Both the position numbers and the translations under genes were made by a program. DNA of 64,000 bases, from contig JARCOQ010000085.1 of the NCBI GenBank assembly GCA_029207755.1, positions 186,001-250,000 on the forward strand. Direction: 5' to 3'. Positions 12,629 through 27,143 of the stretch are shown here, piece after piece. Under the pieces are notes generated by a model that did not search any database, was not told the DNA's origin, and worked only from the letters and a program-made list of their open reading frames with translations. This DNA comes from Chamaea fasciata (Eukaryota; Chordata; Aves; Passeriformes; Sylviidae). Position 1 is the stretch's first letter. Each line of letters starts with the position of its first letter.

Positions 12629-15600
12629 CAAGGCAACCCAGGGACACCTAGGGGGCAGCCAAGGCAACCCCAGGGAAACCTAGGGGACAGCTAGGCACCC
12701 AAGGGACATTCAGGGGACAGCCAGGGTACCCCAGAGACACCTAGGGGACAGCCAGAGCACCCCAAGGACAGCCAGGGCACCCCAGGGACAGCCAGGACAC
12801 CCCCAGGGACACCCTAGACACCCCCAGGGCGCCCAAGGGACACCCAGGGGACCCCCAGGGCCATGTAGGGGACAGCCAGGGCACCCCCAGGGACACCTAG
12901 GGGACAGCTAGGGCACCCCCAGGGACACCTAGGGGACCTCCATGGCACCCCTAGGGACACGTACGGGACAGCCAGGGAACCCCATTGACACCCGTGGCAC
13001 CCCCAGGGACACCTAGGGGACTCCAGGGCACGCCCAGTGACACCCTGGGCACCTCCAGGGACAGCAAGGGCACCCCCAGGGACACCTAGGGGACAGCCAG
13101 GGCACCCTAGGGACAGCCAGGGCAACCCCAGGGCACACCAGGGACGGCCAGGGCACCCTCAGGGACACCTAGGGACAGCCAGGGAACCCCAGGGACAGCC
13201 AGGGCACCCCCAGGGCATCACACGGACAGCCAGGGCACCCACAGGGACACTGACGGGACAGCCAGGGCACCCCAGGGACACCTTGGGGACAGCCAGGGCA
13301 CCCCCAGGGAGACCAAGGGGACAGCCAAGGCACCCCCAGGGACAGCCAGGGCACCCCCAGGGCACCCCAGGGACATCCAGGGCACCCCCAGGGACACCAA
13401 GGGGACAGCCAAGGCACCCCCAGGGACAGCCAGGGCACCCCCAGGGCACCCCAGGGACACCCTGGGCACCCCCAGGGACACCTAGGGGACAGCCAGGGCA
13501 CCTTAGGGACAGACAGGGCACCCCCAGAGACACCGAGGGAACAGCCAGGGCACCCCCAGGGACACCGCGCGGACACCCAGGAAACCCCCAGGGAAACCTA
13601 GGGGACAGCCAGGGCACCCCAGAGACACCCAGGGGACAGCCAGGGTACCCCTGAGACACCTACGGGACAGACAGAGCACCCCAAGGATAGCCAGGGCACC
13701 CCCAGGATCACCTCGGGGACAGCCAGGGTATCCCAGAGACACCTAGGGGACAGCCAGAGCACCCCAAGGACAGCCAGGGCACTCCAGGGACAGCCAGGGC
13801 ACCCCAGGGACACCTAGGGCAAAGCCAGAGCACTCCAGGGACAGCCAGGGCCCTCCCAGGGACACCTAGGGGACAGCCAGGGTACCCCAGAGACACCTAG
13901 GGGCAAGCCGGAGCACCCCAAGGACAGCCAGAGCACTCCAGGGACGGCCAGGGCACCCCCAGGGACACCCAGGCACCCCCAGGGCACCCCAGGGACACCC
14001 AGGGAACCCCCAGGCCCACGTAGGGGACACCCAGGGCGCCCCCAGGGACACCTAGGGGACAGCCAGGGCACCCTAGGGACAGCCAGGGCACATCCAGAGG
14101 CACCGAGGGCATAGCCAGGGCACCCTCAGGGACACCTAGGGGACAGGCAGGGCGCCCCCAGGGACACCGCGGGGACACCCAGGACACCCCCAGGGACACC
14201 TAGGGGACAGCCAGGGCACCGCAGGGACAGCCAGGGCCCCCCCAGTGCACTTCAGGGACACCTAGGGGACAGCCAGGGCACCGCAGGGACAGCCAGGGCC
14301 CCCTCAGGGACACCTAGGGGACCTCCAGGGCACCCCCAGGGACACCTAGGGGACAGCTAGGGCACCCCCAGGGACACCTAGGGGACCTGCAGGGCACCCT
14401 AGGGACACGTACGAGACAGCCAGGGAACCCCAGTGACACCCTGGGCACCCCAAGGGACACCTAGGGGACAGCCAGGGCACGCCCAGGGACACCTAGGGGA
14501 CAGCCAGGGCACCCTAGGGACAGCCAGGGCACCCCCAGAGACACCGAGGGTACAGCAAGGGCACACTCAGGGGCACCTAGGGGACAGGTAGGGCACCCCC
14601 AGGGACACCGCGGGGACACCCAGGAAACCCCCAGGGAAACCTACGGGACAGCCAGGGCGCCCCCAGGGACAGTCAGGGCAACCCCAGGGACACCTAGGGG
14701 ACAGGCAGGGCACCCCCAGGGACACCAAGGGGACAGCCAGAGCACCCCAAGGACAGCCAGGGCACCCGCAGGGACACCTAGAGGGCAGCCAAGGCAACCC
14801 CAGGGAAACCTAGCGGACAGCCAGGGCACCCCAGAGACACCTAGGGGACAGACAGAGCACCCCAAGGATAGCCAGGGCACCCCCAGGGAAACCTAGGGGA
14901 CAGCCACGGTATCCCAGAGACACCTAGGGGACAGCCAGAGCACCCCAAGGACAGCCAGGTCACTCCAGGGAGAGCCAGGGCACCCCCAGGGACACCTAGG
15001 GGACAGCCAGGGCACCCCCAGGGACACCTAGGGGAAAGCCAGGGCACTCCAGGGACACGCGGGGCACCCCGAGGGACATCTAGAGGACCTCCAGGGCACC
15101 CCCAGGGACACCTAGGGGACAGACAGGGAACCCCAGTGACACCCTGGGGACCCCCAGTGACACCTAGGGGACAGCCAGGGCACTCCCAGGGACACCCGGG
15201 GCACCCTCAGGGACACCTAGGGGACAGCCAGGGCACCCCAGGGACAGCCAGGGCACCGCCAGGGACACCTAGGGGTCAGCCAGGGCACCCCCAGGGACAC
15301 GTAGGGGACAGGCAGGGCACCCCAGGAACACCCAGGGAACCCCCAGGGACACCAAGGGGACAGCCAGGGCTCCCCCAGGGACATCGAGGGGACAGTCAGG
15401 GCACCCCAGGGACACCAAGGGGACAGCAAGAGCACACCAAGGACAGCCAGGGCACCCCCAGGGACACCTAGGGGACAGCCAGGGCACCCTCAGGGACACC
15501 TAGGGGACTGCCATGGCTCTCCCAGGGACACCTAGGGGACAGCAAGGGCACCCCAGGGACACCGAGGGCACAGCCAGTGCACCCCCAGGGACACCAATGG

Positions 15601-18600
15601 GACAGCCAGGGCAACCCAAGGGACAAAAAAGGCACTCCCAGGGACACCAAGGGGACCTCCAGGGAAACCCAGGGACACCAAGGGCACCCCCAGGGACACC
15701 TAGGGGACAGCCAGGGCGCCCCCAGGGACAGCCAGGGCACCCCCAGGGACACCTAGGGGACAGGCAGGGCACGACCAGGGACACCTAGGGAATAGCCAGG
15801 GCACCCCCAGGGACAGCCAGGGCACCCACAGGGACACCTAGGGCACAGCCAGGGCACCCTAGGGACAGCCAGGCACAACCAGGGACACCTAGGGGACAGG
15901 CAGGGCACCCCCAGGGACAGCTAGGGGACCGCCGGGGCACCCCCAGGGACACCTAAGGGACAGCCAAGGCACCCCCACGGACAGCCAGGGAACCCCCAGG
16001 GCACCCAAAAGACACCCAGGGCACCCACAGGGACACCAAGGGGACAGCCAGGGCACCCCCAGGGACACCTAGGGGACAGCCAGGGCACCCAAAGGAGAGC
16101 CAGGGCACCCCCAGGGACACCTAAGAGACAGCCAGGGTACCCCAGGGACACCAAGGGGACAGCCAGGGCACTCCCAGGGACACCTAGGGGAGAGCTAGGG
16201 CACCCCAGGGACAGTCAGGGCACCCCCAGGGACACCAAGGAGACAGCCAGGGCACCCCCAGGGACGCCTAGGGAACAGCCAGGGCAACCTAGGGACAGCC
16301 AGGGCTTTCCCAGGGTCACCTAGGGGACAGGCAGGGCACCCCCAGGGACACCAAGGGGACAGCCAGAGCACCCCAGGGCCAGCCAGGGCATCCTCAAGGA
16401 CACCTAGGGGACAGCCAGGGTACCCCCAGGGACACCTAGGGGACAGCACAGGCACCCCCAGGAACACCTAGGAGACAGAAAGGGCACCCCAAGGAAACCT
16501 AGGGGACAGCAAAGGCCCCCCCCGGGACACCTAGGGGACAGCCATGGCACCCCAGGGACACCCAGGGCACCCCCCGGGACACCTAGGGGACAGCCAGGGC
16601 ACCCCAGGGAAAGACAGGGCACACCCACGGACACCTACGGGACAGCCAAGGCACCCTAGGGACAGCCAGGGCACCCCCAGAGACACCGAGGGCACATCTA
16701 GGGCACCCTAGGGACAGGCAGGGCACCCCCAGGGACAACAAGCGGACAGCCAGAGCACCCCAAGGACAGCCAAGGCAACCCAGGGACACCTAGGGGGCAG
16801 CCAAGGCAACCCCAGGGAAACCTAGGGGACAGCTAGGCACCCAAGGGACATTCAGGGGACAGCCAGGGTACCCCAGAGACACCTAGGGGACAGCCAGAGC
16901 ACCCCAAGGACAGCCAGGGCACCCCAGGGACAGCCAGGACACCCCCAGGGACACCCTAGACACCCCCAGGGCGCCCAAGGGACACCCAGGGGACCCCCAG
17001 GGCCATGTAGGGGACAGCCAGGGCACCCCCAGGGACACCTAGGGGACAGCTAGGGCACCCCCAGGGACACCTAGGGGACCTCCAGGGCACCCCTAGGGAC
17101 ACGTACGGGACAGCCAGGGAACCCCATTGACACCCGTGGCACCCCCAGGGACACCTAGGGGACTCCAGGGCTCGCCCAGTGACACCCTGGGCACCTCCAG
17201 GGACAGCAAGGGCACCCCCAGGGACACCTAGGGGACAGCCAGGGCACCCTAGGGACAGCCAGGGCAACCCCAGGGCACCCCAGGGACAGCCAGGGCACCC
17301 TCAGGGACACCTAGGGACAGCCAGGGAACCCCAGGGACAGCCAGGGCACCCCCAGGGCATCACACGGACAGCCAGGGCACCCACAGGGACACTGACGGGA
17401 CAGCCAGGGCACCCCAGGGACACCTAGGGCACAGCCAGGGCACCCCCTGGGACACCTTGGGGACAGCCAGGGCACCCCCAGGGAAACCAAGGGGACAGCC
17501 AAGGCACCCCCAGGGACAGCCAGGGCACCCCCAGGGCACCCCAGGGACATCCAGGGCACCCCCAGGTACACCAAGGGGACAGCCAAGGCACCCCCAGGGA
17601 CAGCCAGGGCACCCCCAGGGCACCCCAGGGACACCCTGGGCACCCCCAGGGACACCTAGGGGACAGCCAGGGCACGCCCAGGGACACCCTGGGCACCTCC
17701 TGGGACACCCAGGGCACTCCCAGGGACACCTAGGGGACCGCCAGGGCACCCTAGGGACAGACAGGGCACCCCCAGAGACACCGAGGGAACAGCCAGGGCA
17801 CCCCCAGGGACACCGCGCGGACACCCAGGAAACCCCCAGGGAAACCTAGGGGACAGCCAGGGCACCCCAGGGACACCCAGGGGACAGCCAGGGTACCTCT
17901 GAGACACCTACGGGACAGACAGAGCACCCCAAGGACAGCCAGGGCACTCCAGGGACAGCCAGGGCACCCCAGGGACACCTAGGGGACAGCCAGAGCACTC
18001 CAGGGACAGCCAGGGCACCCCCAGGATCACCTCGGGGACAGCCAGGGTATCCCAGAGACACCTAGGGGACAGCCAGAGCACCCCAAGGACAGCCAGGGCA
18101 CTCCAGGGACAGCCAGGGCACCCCAGGGACACCTAGGGGAAAGCCAGGGTACCCCAGAGACACCTAGGGGCCAGCCGGAGCACCCCAAGGACAGCCAGGG
18201 CACCCCCAGGGACACCCAGGCACCCCCAGGGCACCCCAGGGACACCCAGGGAACCCCCAGGCCCACGTAGGGGACACCCAGGGCGCCCCCAGGGACACCT
18301 AGGGGACAGCCAGGGCACCCTAGGGACAGCCAGGGCACATCCAGAGGCACCGAGGGCATAGCCAGGGCACCCTCAGGGACACCTAGGGGACAGGCAGGGC
18401 GCCCCCAGGGACACCGCGGGGACACCCAGGACACCCCCAGGGACACCTAGGGGACAGCCAGGGCACCGCAGGGACAGCCAGGGCCCCCCAGTGCACTTCA
18501 GGGACACCTAGGGGACAGCCAGGGCACCGCAGGGACAGCCAGGGCCCCCTCAGGGACACCTAGGGGACCTCCAGGGCACCCCCAGGGACACCTAGGGGAC

Positions 18601-19870
18601 AGCTAGGGCACCCCCAGGGACTCCTAGGGGACCTGCAGGGCACCCCTAGGGACACGTACGGGACAGCCAGGGAACCCCAGTGACACCCTGGGCACCCCCA
18701 GGGACACCTAGGGGACAGCCAGGGCACCCCCAGAGACACCGAGGGTACAGCCAGGGCACCCTCAGGGGCACCTAGGGGAAAGGTAGGGCACCCCCAGGGA
18801 CACCGCGGGGACACCCAGGAAACCCCCAGGGAAACCTACGGGACAGCCAGGGCGCCCCCAGGGACAGTCAGGGCACCCCCAGGGACACCTAGGGGACAGG
18901 CAGGGCACCCCCAGGGACACCAAGGGGACAGCCAGAGCACCCCAAGGACAGCCAGGGCACCCGCAGGGACACCTAGAGGGCAGCCAAGGCAACCCCAGGG
19001 AAACCTAGCGGACAGCCAGGGCACCCCAGGGACACCCAGGGGACAGCCAGGGTACCCCTGAGACACCTACGGGACAGACAGAGCACCCCAAGGATAGCCA
19101 GGGCACCCCCAGGGAAACCTAGGGGACAGCCAGGGTATCCCAGAGACACCTAGGGGACAGCCAGAGCACCCCAAGGACAGCCAGGTCACTCCAGGGACAG
19201 CCAGGGCACCCCAGGGACACCTAGGGGAAAGCCAGGGCACTCCAGGGAGAGCCAGGGCACCCCCAGGGACACCTAGGGGTCAGCCAGAGTACCCCAGAGA
19301 CACCTAGGGGACAGCCGGAGCACCCCAAGGACAGCCAGGGCACCCCAGGGACAGCCAGGGCACCCCCAGGGACACCTAGGGGTTATCCAGGGCACTCCCA
19401 GAGACACCCTAGACACCACCAGGGACACCTAGGGGACAGCCAGGGCACCCCAGGGACACCCAGGCACCCCCAGGGCACCCCAGGGACACCCAGGGAACCC
19501 CCAGGCCCACGTAGGGGACAGCCAGGGCACCCCCAAAGACAGCCAGGGCACCCCCAGGGACACGTAGGGGACAGCCAGGGCCCCCCCAGGGACACCTAGG
19601 GGACCTCCAGGGCACCCCTAGGGACACGTACGGGACAGACTGTGAACCCCAGATACACCCAGGGCACGCCCAGGGACACCTAGGGGACCTCCAGGGCACC
19701 CCCAGCGACACCTTGGGGACAGGCAGGGCACCCCAGGGACACCTAGGTTACAGGCAGGGCACCCCAGGGACACCAAGGGGACAGCCAGGGTACCCCCAGG
19801 GACACCTAGGGGACAGCCAGGGCACCCCCAGGGAAAGCCAGGGCACCCCCAGGGACACCAAGGGGACAGC
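12629..19870. repeat. Higher-order satellite unit, copy A (7,242 bp)
   Basis: This block is repeated head-to-tail immediately downstream. Matching landmarks sit 7,242 bp apart before about 14.83 kb and 7,273 bp apart after it. The shift is one 31-bp monomer, missing here near 14,830 and present in copy B near 22,075. The left edge is where sequence matching copy B begins (AAGGCAACCC near 12,630). The right edge is where the two copies diverge after GGGGACAGCC at 19,871 versus 27,144. Inside the unit, the parts near 12.8 and 16.96 kb match each other at an offset of about 4.14 kb, so the unit is itself built from older duplications. No gene is seen in it. Confidence 0.85.
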
Positions 19871-22800
19871 CAAGGCAACCCAGGGACACCTAGGGGGCAG
19901 CCAAGGCAACCCCAGGGAAACCTAGGGGACAGCTAGGCACCCAAGGGACATTCAGGGGACAGCCAGGGTACCCCAGAGACACCTAGGGGACAGCCAGAGC
20001 ACCCCAAGGACAGCCAGGGCACCCCAGGGACAGCCAGGACACCCCCAGGGACACCCTAGACACCCCCAGGGCGCCCAAGGGACACCCAGGGGACCCCCAG
20101 GGCCATGTAGGGGACAGCCAGGGCACCCCCAGGGACACCTAGGGGACAGCTAGGGCACCCCCAGGGACACCTAGGGGACCTCCATGGCACCCCTAGGGAC
20201 ACGTACGGGACAGCCAGGGAACCCCATTGACACCCGTGGCACCCCCAGGGACACCTAGGGGACTCCAGGGCACGCCCAGTGACACCCTGGGCACCTCCAG
20301 GGACAGCAAGGGCACCGCCAGGGACACCTAGGGGACAGCCAGGGCACCCTAGGGACAGCCAGGGCAACCCCAGGGCACACCAGGGACGGCCAGGGCACCC
20401 TCAGGGACACCTAGGGACAGCCAGGGAACCCCAGGGACAGCCAGGGCACCCCCAGGGCATCACACGGACAGCCAGGGCACCCACAGGGACACTGACGGGA
20501 CAGCCAGGGCACCCCAGGGACACCTTGGGGACAGCCAGGGCACCCCCAGGGAGACCAAGGGGACAGCCAAGGCACCCCCAGGGACAGCCAGGGCACCCCC
20601 AGGGCACCCCAGGGACATCCAGGGCACCCCCAGGGACACCAAGGGGACAGCCAAGGCACCCCCAGGGACAGCCAGGGCACCCCCAGGGCACCCCAGGGAC
20701 ACCCTGGGCACCCCCAGGGACACCTAGGGGACAGCCAGGGCACCTTAGGGACAGACAGGGCACCCCCAGAGACACCGAGGGAACAGCCAGGGCACCCCCA
20801 GGGACACCGCGCGGACACCCAGGAAACCCCCAGGGAAACCTAGGGGACAGCCAGGGCACCCCAGAGACACCCAGGGGACAGCCAGGGTACCCCTGAGACA
20901 CCTACGGGACAGACAGAGCACCCCAAGGATAGCCAGGGCACCCCCAGGATCACCTCGGGGACAGCCAGGGTATCCCAGAGACACCTAGGGGACAGCCAGA
21001 GCACCCCAAGGACAGCCAGGGCACTCCAGGGACAGCCAGGGCACCCCAGGGACACCTAGGGCAAAGCCAGAGCACTCCAGGGACAGCCAGGGCCCTCCCA
21101 GGGACACCTAGGGGACAGCCAGGGTACCCCAGAGACACCTAGGGGCAAGCCGGAGCACCCCAAGGACAGCCAGAGCACTCCAGGGACGGCCAGGGCACCC
21201 CCAGGGACACCCAGGCACCCCCAGGGCACCCCAGGGACACCCAGGGAACCCCCAGGCCCACGTAGGGGACACCCAGGGCGCCCCCAGGGACACCTAGGGG
21301 ACAGCCAGAGCACCCTAGGGACAGCCAGGGCACATCCAGAGGCACCGAGGGCATAGCCAGGGCACCCTCAGGGACACCTAGGGGACAGGCAGGGCGCCCC
21401 CAGGGACACCGCGGGGACACCCAGGACACCCCCAGGGACACCTAGGGGACAGCCAGGGCACCGCAGGGACAGCCAGGGCCCCCCCAGTGCACTTCAGGGA
21501 CACCTAGGGGACAGCCAGGGCACCGCAGGGACAGCCAGGGCCCCCTCAGGGACACCTAGGGGACCTCCAGGGCACCCCCAGGGACACCTAGGGGACAGCT
21601 AGGGCACCCCCAGGGACACCTAGGGGACCTGCAGGGCACCCTAGGGACACGTACGAGACAGCCAGGGAACCCCAGTGACACCCTGGGCACCCCAAGGGAC
21701 ACCTAGGGGACAGCCAGGGCACGCCCAGGGACACCTAGGGGACAGCCAGGGCACCCTAGGGACAGCCAGGGCACCCCCAGAGACACCGAGGGTACAGCAA
21801 GGGCACACTCAGGGGCACCTAGGGGACAGGTAGGGCACCCCCAGGGACACCGCGGGGACACCCAGGAAACCCCCAGGGAAACCTACGGGACAGCCAGGGC
21901 GCCCCCAGGGACAGTCAGGGCAACCCCAGGGACACCTAGGGGACAGGCAGGGCACCCCCAGGGACACCAAGGGGACAGCCAGAGCACCCCAAGGACAGCC
22001 AGGGCACCCGCAGGGACACCTAGAGGGCAGCCAAGGCAACCCCAGGGAAACCTAGCGGACAGCCAGGGCACCCCAGGGACACCCAGGGGACAGCCAGGGT
22101 ACCCCAGAGACACCTAGGGGACAGACAGAGCACCCCAAGGATAGCCAGGGCACCCCCAGGGAAACCTAGGGGACAGCCACGGTATCCCAGAGACACCTAG
22201 GGGACAGCCAGAGCACCCCAAGGACAGCCAGGTCACTCCAGGGAGAGCCAGGGCACCCCCAGGGACACCTAGGGGACAGCCAGGGCACCCCCAGGGACAC
22301 CTAGGGGAAAGCCAGGGCACTCCAGGGACACGCGGGGCACCCCGAGGGACATCTAGAGGACCTCCAGGGCACCCCCAGGGACACCTAGGGGACAGACAGG
22401 GAACCCCAGTGACACCCTGGGGACCCCCAGTGACACCTAGGGGACAGCCAGGGCACTCCCAGGGACACCCGGGGCACCCTCAGGGACACCTAGGGGACAG
22501 CCAGGGCACCCCAGGGACAGCCAGGGCACCGCCAGGGACACCTAGGGGTCAGCCAGGGCACCCCCAGGGACACGTAGGGGACAGGCAGGGCACCCCAGGA
22601 ACACCCAGGGAACCCCCAGGGACACCAAGGGGACAGCCAGGGCTCCCCCAGGGACATCGAGGGGACAGTCAGGGCACCCCAGGGACACCAAGGGGACAGC
22701 AAGAGCACACCAAGGACAGCCAGGGCACCCCCAGGGACACCTAGGGGACAGCCAGGGCACCCTCAGGGACACCTAGGGGACTGCCATGGCTCTCCCAGGG

Positions 22801-25800
22801 ACACCTAGGGGACAGCAAGGGCACCCCAGGGACACCGAGGGCACAGCCAGTGCACCCCCAGGGACACCAATGGGACAGCCAGGGCAACCCAAGGGACAAA
22901 AAAGGCACTCCCAGGGACACCAAGGGGACCTCCAGGGAAACCCAGGGACACCAAGGGCACCCCCAGGGACACCTAGGGGACAGCCAGGGCGCCCCCAGGG
23001 ACAGCCAGGGCACCCCCAGGGACACCTAGGGGACAGGCAGGGCACGACCAGGGACACCTAGGGAATAGCCAGGGCACCCCCAGGGACAGCCAGGGCACCC
23101 ACAGGGACACCTAGGGCACAGCCAGGGCACCCTAGGGACAGCCAGGCACAACCAGGGACACCTAGGGGACAGGCAGGGCACCCCCAGGGACAGCTAGGGG
23201 ACCGCCGGGGCACGCCCAGGGACACCTAAGGGACAGCCAAGGCACCCCCACGGACAGCCAGGGAACCCCCAGGGCACCCAAAAGACACCCAGGGCACCCA
23301 CAGGGACACCAAGGGGACAGCCAGGGCACCCCCAGGGACACCTAGGGGACAGCCAGGGCACCCAAAGGAGAGCCAGGGCACCCCCAGGGACACCTAAGAG
23401 ACAGCCAGGGTACCCCAGGGACACCAAGGGGACAGCCAGGGCACTCCCAGGGACACCTAGGGGAGAGCTAGGGCACCCCAGGGACAGTCAGGGCACCCCC
23501 AGGGACACCAAGGAGACAGCCAGGGCACCCCCAGGGACGCCTAGGGAACAGCCAGGGCAACCTAGGGACAGCCAGGGCTTTCCCAGGGTCACCTAGGGGA
23601 CAGGCAGGGCACCCCCAGGGACACCAAGGGGACAGCCAGAGCACCCCAGGGCCAGCCAGGGCATCCTCAAGGACACCTAGGGGACAGCCAGGGTACCCCC
23701 AGGGACACCTAGGGGACAGCACAGGCACCCCCAGGAACACCTAGGAGACAGAAAGGGCACCCCAAGGAAACCTAGGGGACAGCAAAGGCCCCCCCCGGGA
23801 CACCTAGGGGACAGCCATGGCACCCCAGGGACACCCAGGGCACCCCCCGGGACACCTAGGGGACAGCCAGGGCACCCCAGGGAAAGACAGGGCACACCCA
23901 CGGACACCTACGGGACAGCCAAGGCACCCAAAGGACAGCCAGGGCACCCCCAGAGACACCGAGGGCACATCTAGGGCACCCTAGGGACAGGCAGGGCACC
24001 CCCAGGGACAACAAGCGGACAGCCAGAGCACCCCAAGGACAGCCAAGGCAACCCAGGGACACCTAGGGGGCAGCCAAGGCAACCCCAGGGAAACCTAGGG
24101 GACAGCTAGGCACCCAAGGGACATTCAGGGGACAGCCAGGGTACCCCAGAGACACCTAGGGGACAGCCAGAGCACCCCAAGGACAGCCAGGGCACCCCAG
24201 GGACAGCCAGGACACCCCCAGGGACACCCTAGACACCCCCAGGGCGCCCAAGGGACACCCAGGGGACCCCCAGGGCCATGTAGGGGACAGCCAGGGCACC
24301 CCCAGGGACACCTAGGGGACAGCTAGGGCACCCCCAGGGACACCTAGGGGACCTCCAGGGCACCCCTAGGGACACGTACGGGACAGCCAGGGAACCCCAT
24401 TGACACCCGTGGCACCCCCAGGGACACCTAGGGGACTCCAGGGCTCGCCCAGTGACACCCTGGGCACCTCCAGGGACAGCAAGGGCACCCCCAGGGACAC
24501 CTAGGGGACAGCCAGGGCACCCTAGGGACAGCCAGGGCAACCCCAGGGCACCCCAGGGACAGCCAGGGCACCCTCAGGGACACCTAGGGACAGCCAGGGA
24601 ACCCCAGGGACAGCCAGGGCACCCCCAGGGCATCACACGGACAGCCAGGGCACCCACAGGGACACTGACGGGACAGCCAGGGCACCCCAGGGACACCTAG
24701 GGCACAGCCAGGGCACCCCCTGGGACACCTTGGGGACAGCCAGGGCACCCCCAGGGAAACCAAGGGGACAGCCAAGGCACCCCCAGGGACAGCCAGGGCA
24801 CCCCCAGGGCACCCCAGGGACATCCAGGGCACCCCCAGGTACACCAAGGGGACAGCCAAGGCACCCCCAGGGACAGCCAGGGCACCCCCAGGGCACCCCA
24901 GGGACACCCTGGGCACCCCCAGGGACACCTAGGGGACAGCCAGGGCACGCCCAGGGACACCCTGGGCACCTCCTGGGACACCCAGGGCACTCCCAGGGAC
25001 ACCTAGGGGACCGCCAGGGCACCCTAGGGACAGACAGGGCACCCCCAGAGACACCGAGGGAACAGCCAGGGCACCCCCAGGGACACCGCGCGGACACCCA
25101 GGAAACCCCCAGGGAAACCTAGGGGACAGCCAGGGCACCCCAGGGACACCCAGGGGACAGCCAGGGTACCTCTGAGACACCTACGGGACAGACAGAGCAC
25201 CCCAAGGACAGCCAGGGCACTCCAGGGACAGCCAGGGCACCCCAGGGACACCTAGGGGACAGCCAGAGCACTCCAGGGACAGCCAGGGCACCCCCAGGAT
25301 CACCTCGGGGACAGCCAGGGTATCCCAGAGACACCTAGGGGACAGCCAGAGCACCCCAAGGACAGCCAGGGCACTCCAGGGACAGCCAGGGCACCCCAGG
25401 GACACCTAGGGGAAAGCCAGGGTACCCCAGAGACACCTAGGGGCCAGCCGGAGCACCCCAAGGACAGCCAGGGCACCCCCAGGGACACCCAGGCACCCCC
25501 AGGGCACCCCAGGGACACCCAGGGAACCCCCAGGCCCACGTAGGGGACACCCAGGGCGCCCCCAGGGACACCTAGGGGACAGCCAGGGCACCCTAGGGAC
25601 AGCCAGGGCACATCCAGAGGCACCGAGGGCATAGCCAGGGCACCCTCAGGGACACCTAGGGGACAGGCAGGGCGCCCCCAGGGACACCGCGGGGACACCC
25701 AGGACACCCCCAGGGACACCTAGGGGACAGCCAGGGCACCGCAGGGACAGCCAGGGCCCCCCAGTGCACTTCAGGGACACCTAGGGGACAGCCAGGGCAC

Positions 25801-27143
25801 CGCAGGGACAGCCAGGGCCCCCTCAGGGACACCTAGGGGACCTCCAGGGCACCCCCAGGGACACCTAGGGGACAGCTAGGGCACCCCCAGGGACTCCTAG
25901 GGGACCTGCAGGGCACCCCTAGGGACACGTACGGGACAGCCAGGGAACCCCAGTGACACCCTGGGCACCCCCAGGGACACCTAGGGGACAGCCAGGGCAC
26001 CCCCAGAGACACCGAGGGTACAGCCAGGGCACCCTCAGGGGCACCTAGGGGAAAGGTAGGGCACCCCCAGGGACACCGCGGGGACACCCAGGAAACCCCC
26101 AGGGAAACCTACGGGACAGCCAGGGCGCCCCCAGGGACAGTCAGGGCACCCCCAGGGACACCTAGGGGACAGGCAGGGCACCCCCAGGGACACCAAGGGG
26201 ACAGCCAGAGCACCCCAAGGACAGCCAGGGCACCCGCAGGGACACCTAGAGGGCAGCCAAGGCAACCCCAGGGAAACCTAGCGGACAGCCAGGGCACCCC
26301 AGGGACACCCAGGGGACAGCCAGGGTACCCCTGAGACACCTACGGGACAGACAGAGCACCCCAAGGATAGCCAGGGCACCCCCAGGGAAACCTAGGGGAC
26401 AGCCAGGGTATCCCAGAGACACCTAGGGGACAGCCAGAGCACCCCAAGGACAGCCAGGTCACTCCAGGGACAGCCAGGGCACCCCAGGGACACCTAGGGG
26501 AAAGCCAGGGCACTCCAGGGAGAGCCAGGGCACCCCCAGGGACACCTAGGGGTCAGCCAGAGTACCCCAGAGACACCTAGGGGACAGCCGGAGCACCCCA
26601 AGGACAGCCAGGGCACCCCAGGGACAGCCAGGGCACCCCCAGGGACACCTAGGGGTTATCCAGGGCACTCCCAGAGACACCCTAGACACCACCAGGGACA
26701 CCTAGGGGACAGCCAGGGCACCCCAGGGACACCCAGGCACCCCCAGGGCACCCCAGGGACACCCAGGGAACCCCCAGGCCCACGTAGGGGACAGCCAGGG
26801 CACCCCCAAAGACAGCCAGGGCACCCCCAGGGACACGTAGGGGACAGCCAGGGCCCCCCCAGGGACACCTAGGGGACCTCCAGGGCACCCCTAGGGACAC
26901 GTACGGGACAGACTGTGAACCCCAGATACACCCAGGGCACGCCCAGGGACACCTAGGGGACCTCCAGGGCACCCCCAGCGACACCTTGGGGACAGGCAGG
27001 GCACCCCAGGGACACCTAGGTTACAGGCAGGGCACCCCAGGGACACCAAGGGGACAGCCAGGGTACCCCCAGGGACACCTAGGGGACAGCCAGGGCACCC
27101 CCAGGGAAAGCCAGGGCACCCCCAGGGACACCAAGGGGACAGC
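19871..27143. repeat. Higher-order satellite unit, copy B (7,273 bp)
   Basis: Tandem partner of the block at 12,629–19,870, read by eye as nearly identical. Differences I noticed are isolated: a C/G change in the monomer near 20,317 versus 13,075; CAGAGC for CAGGGC near 21,307; CACGCCC for CACCCCC near 23,213; CCCAAAGG for CCCTAGGG near 23,929; and the extra 31-bp monomer near 22,075. The junction with copy A falls inside ordinary monomers, with no foreign sequence, as expected for unequal exchange between misaligned arrays. A collapsed or falsely duplicated assembly could look similar. No gene is seen. Confidence 0.85.
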
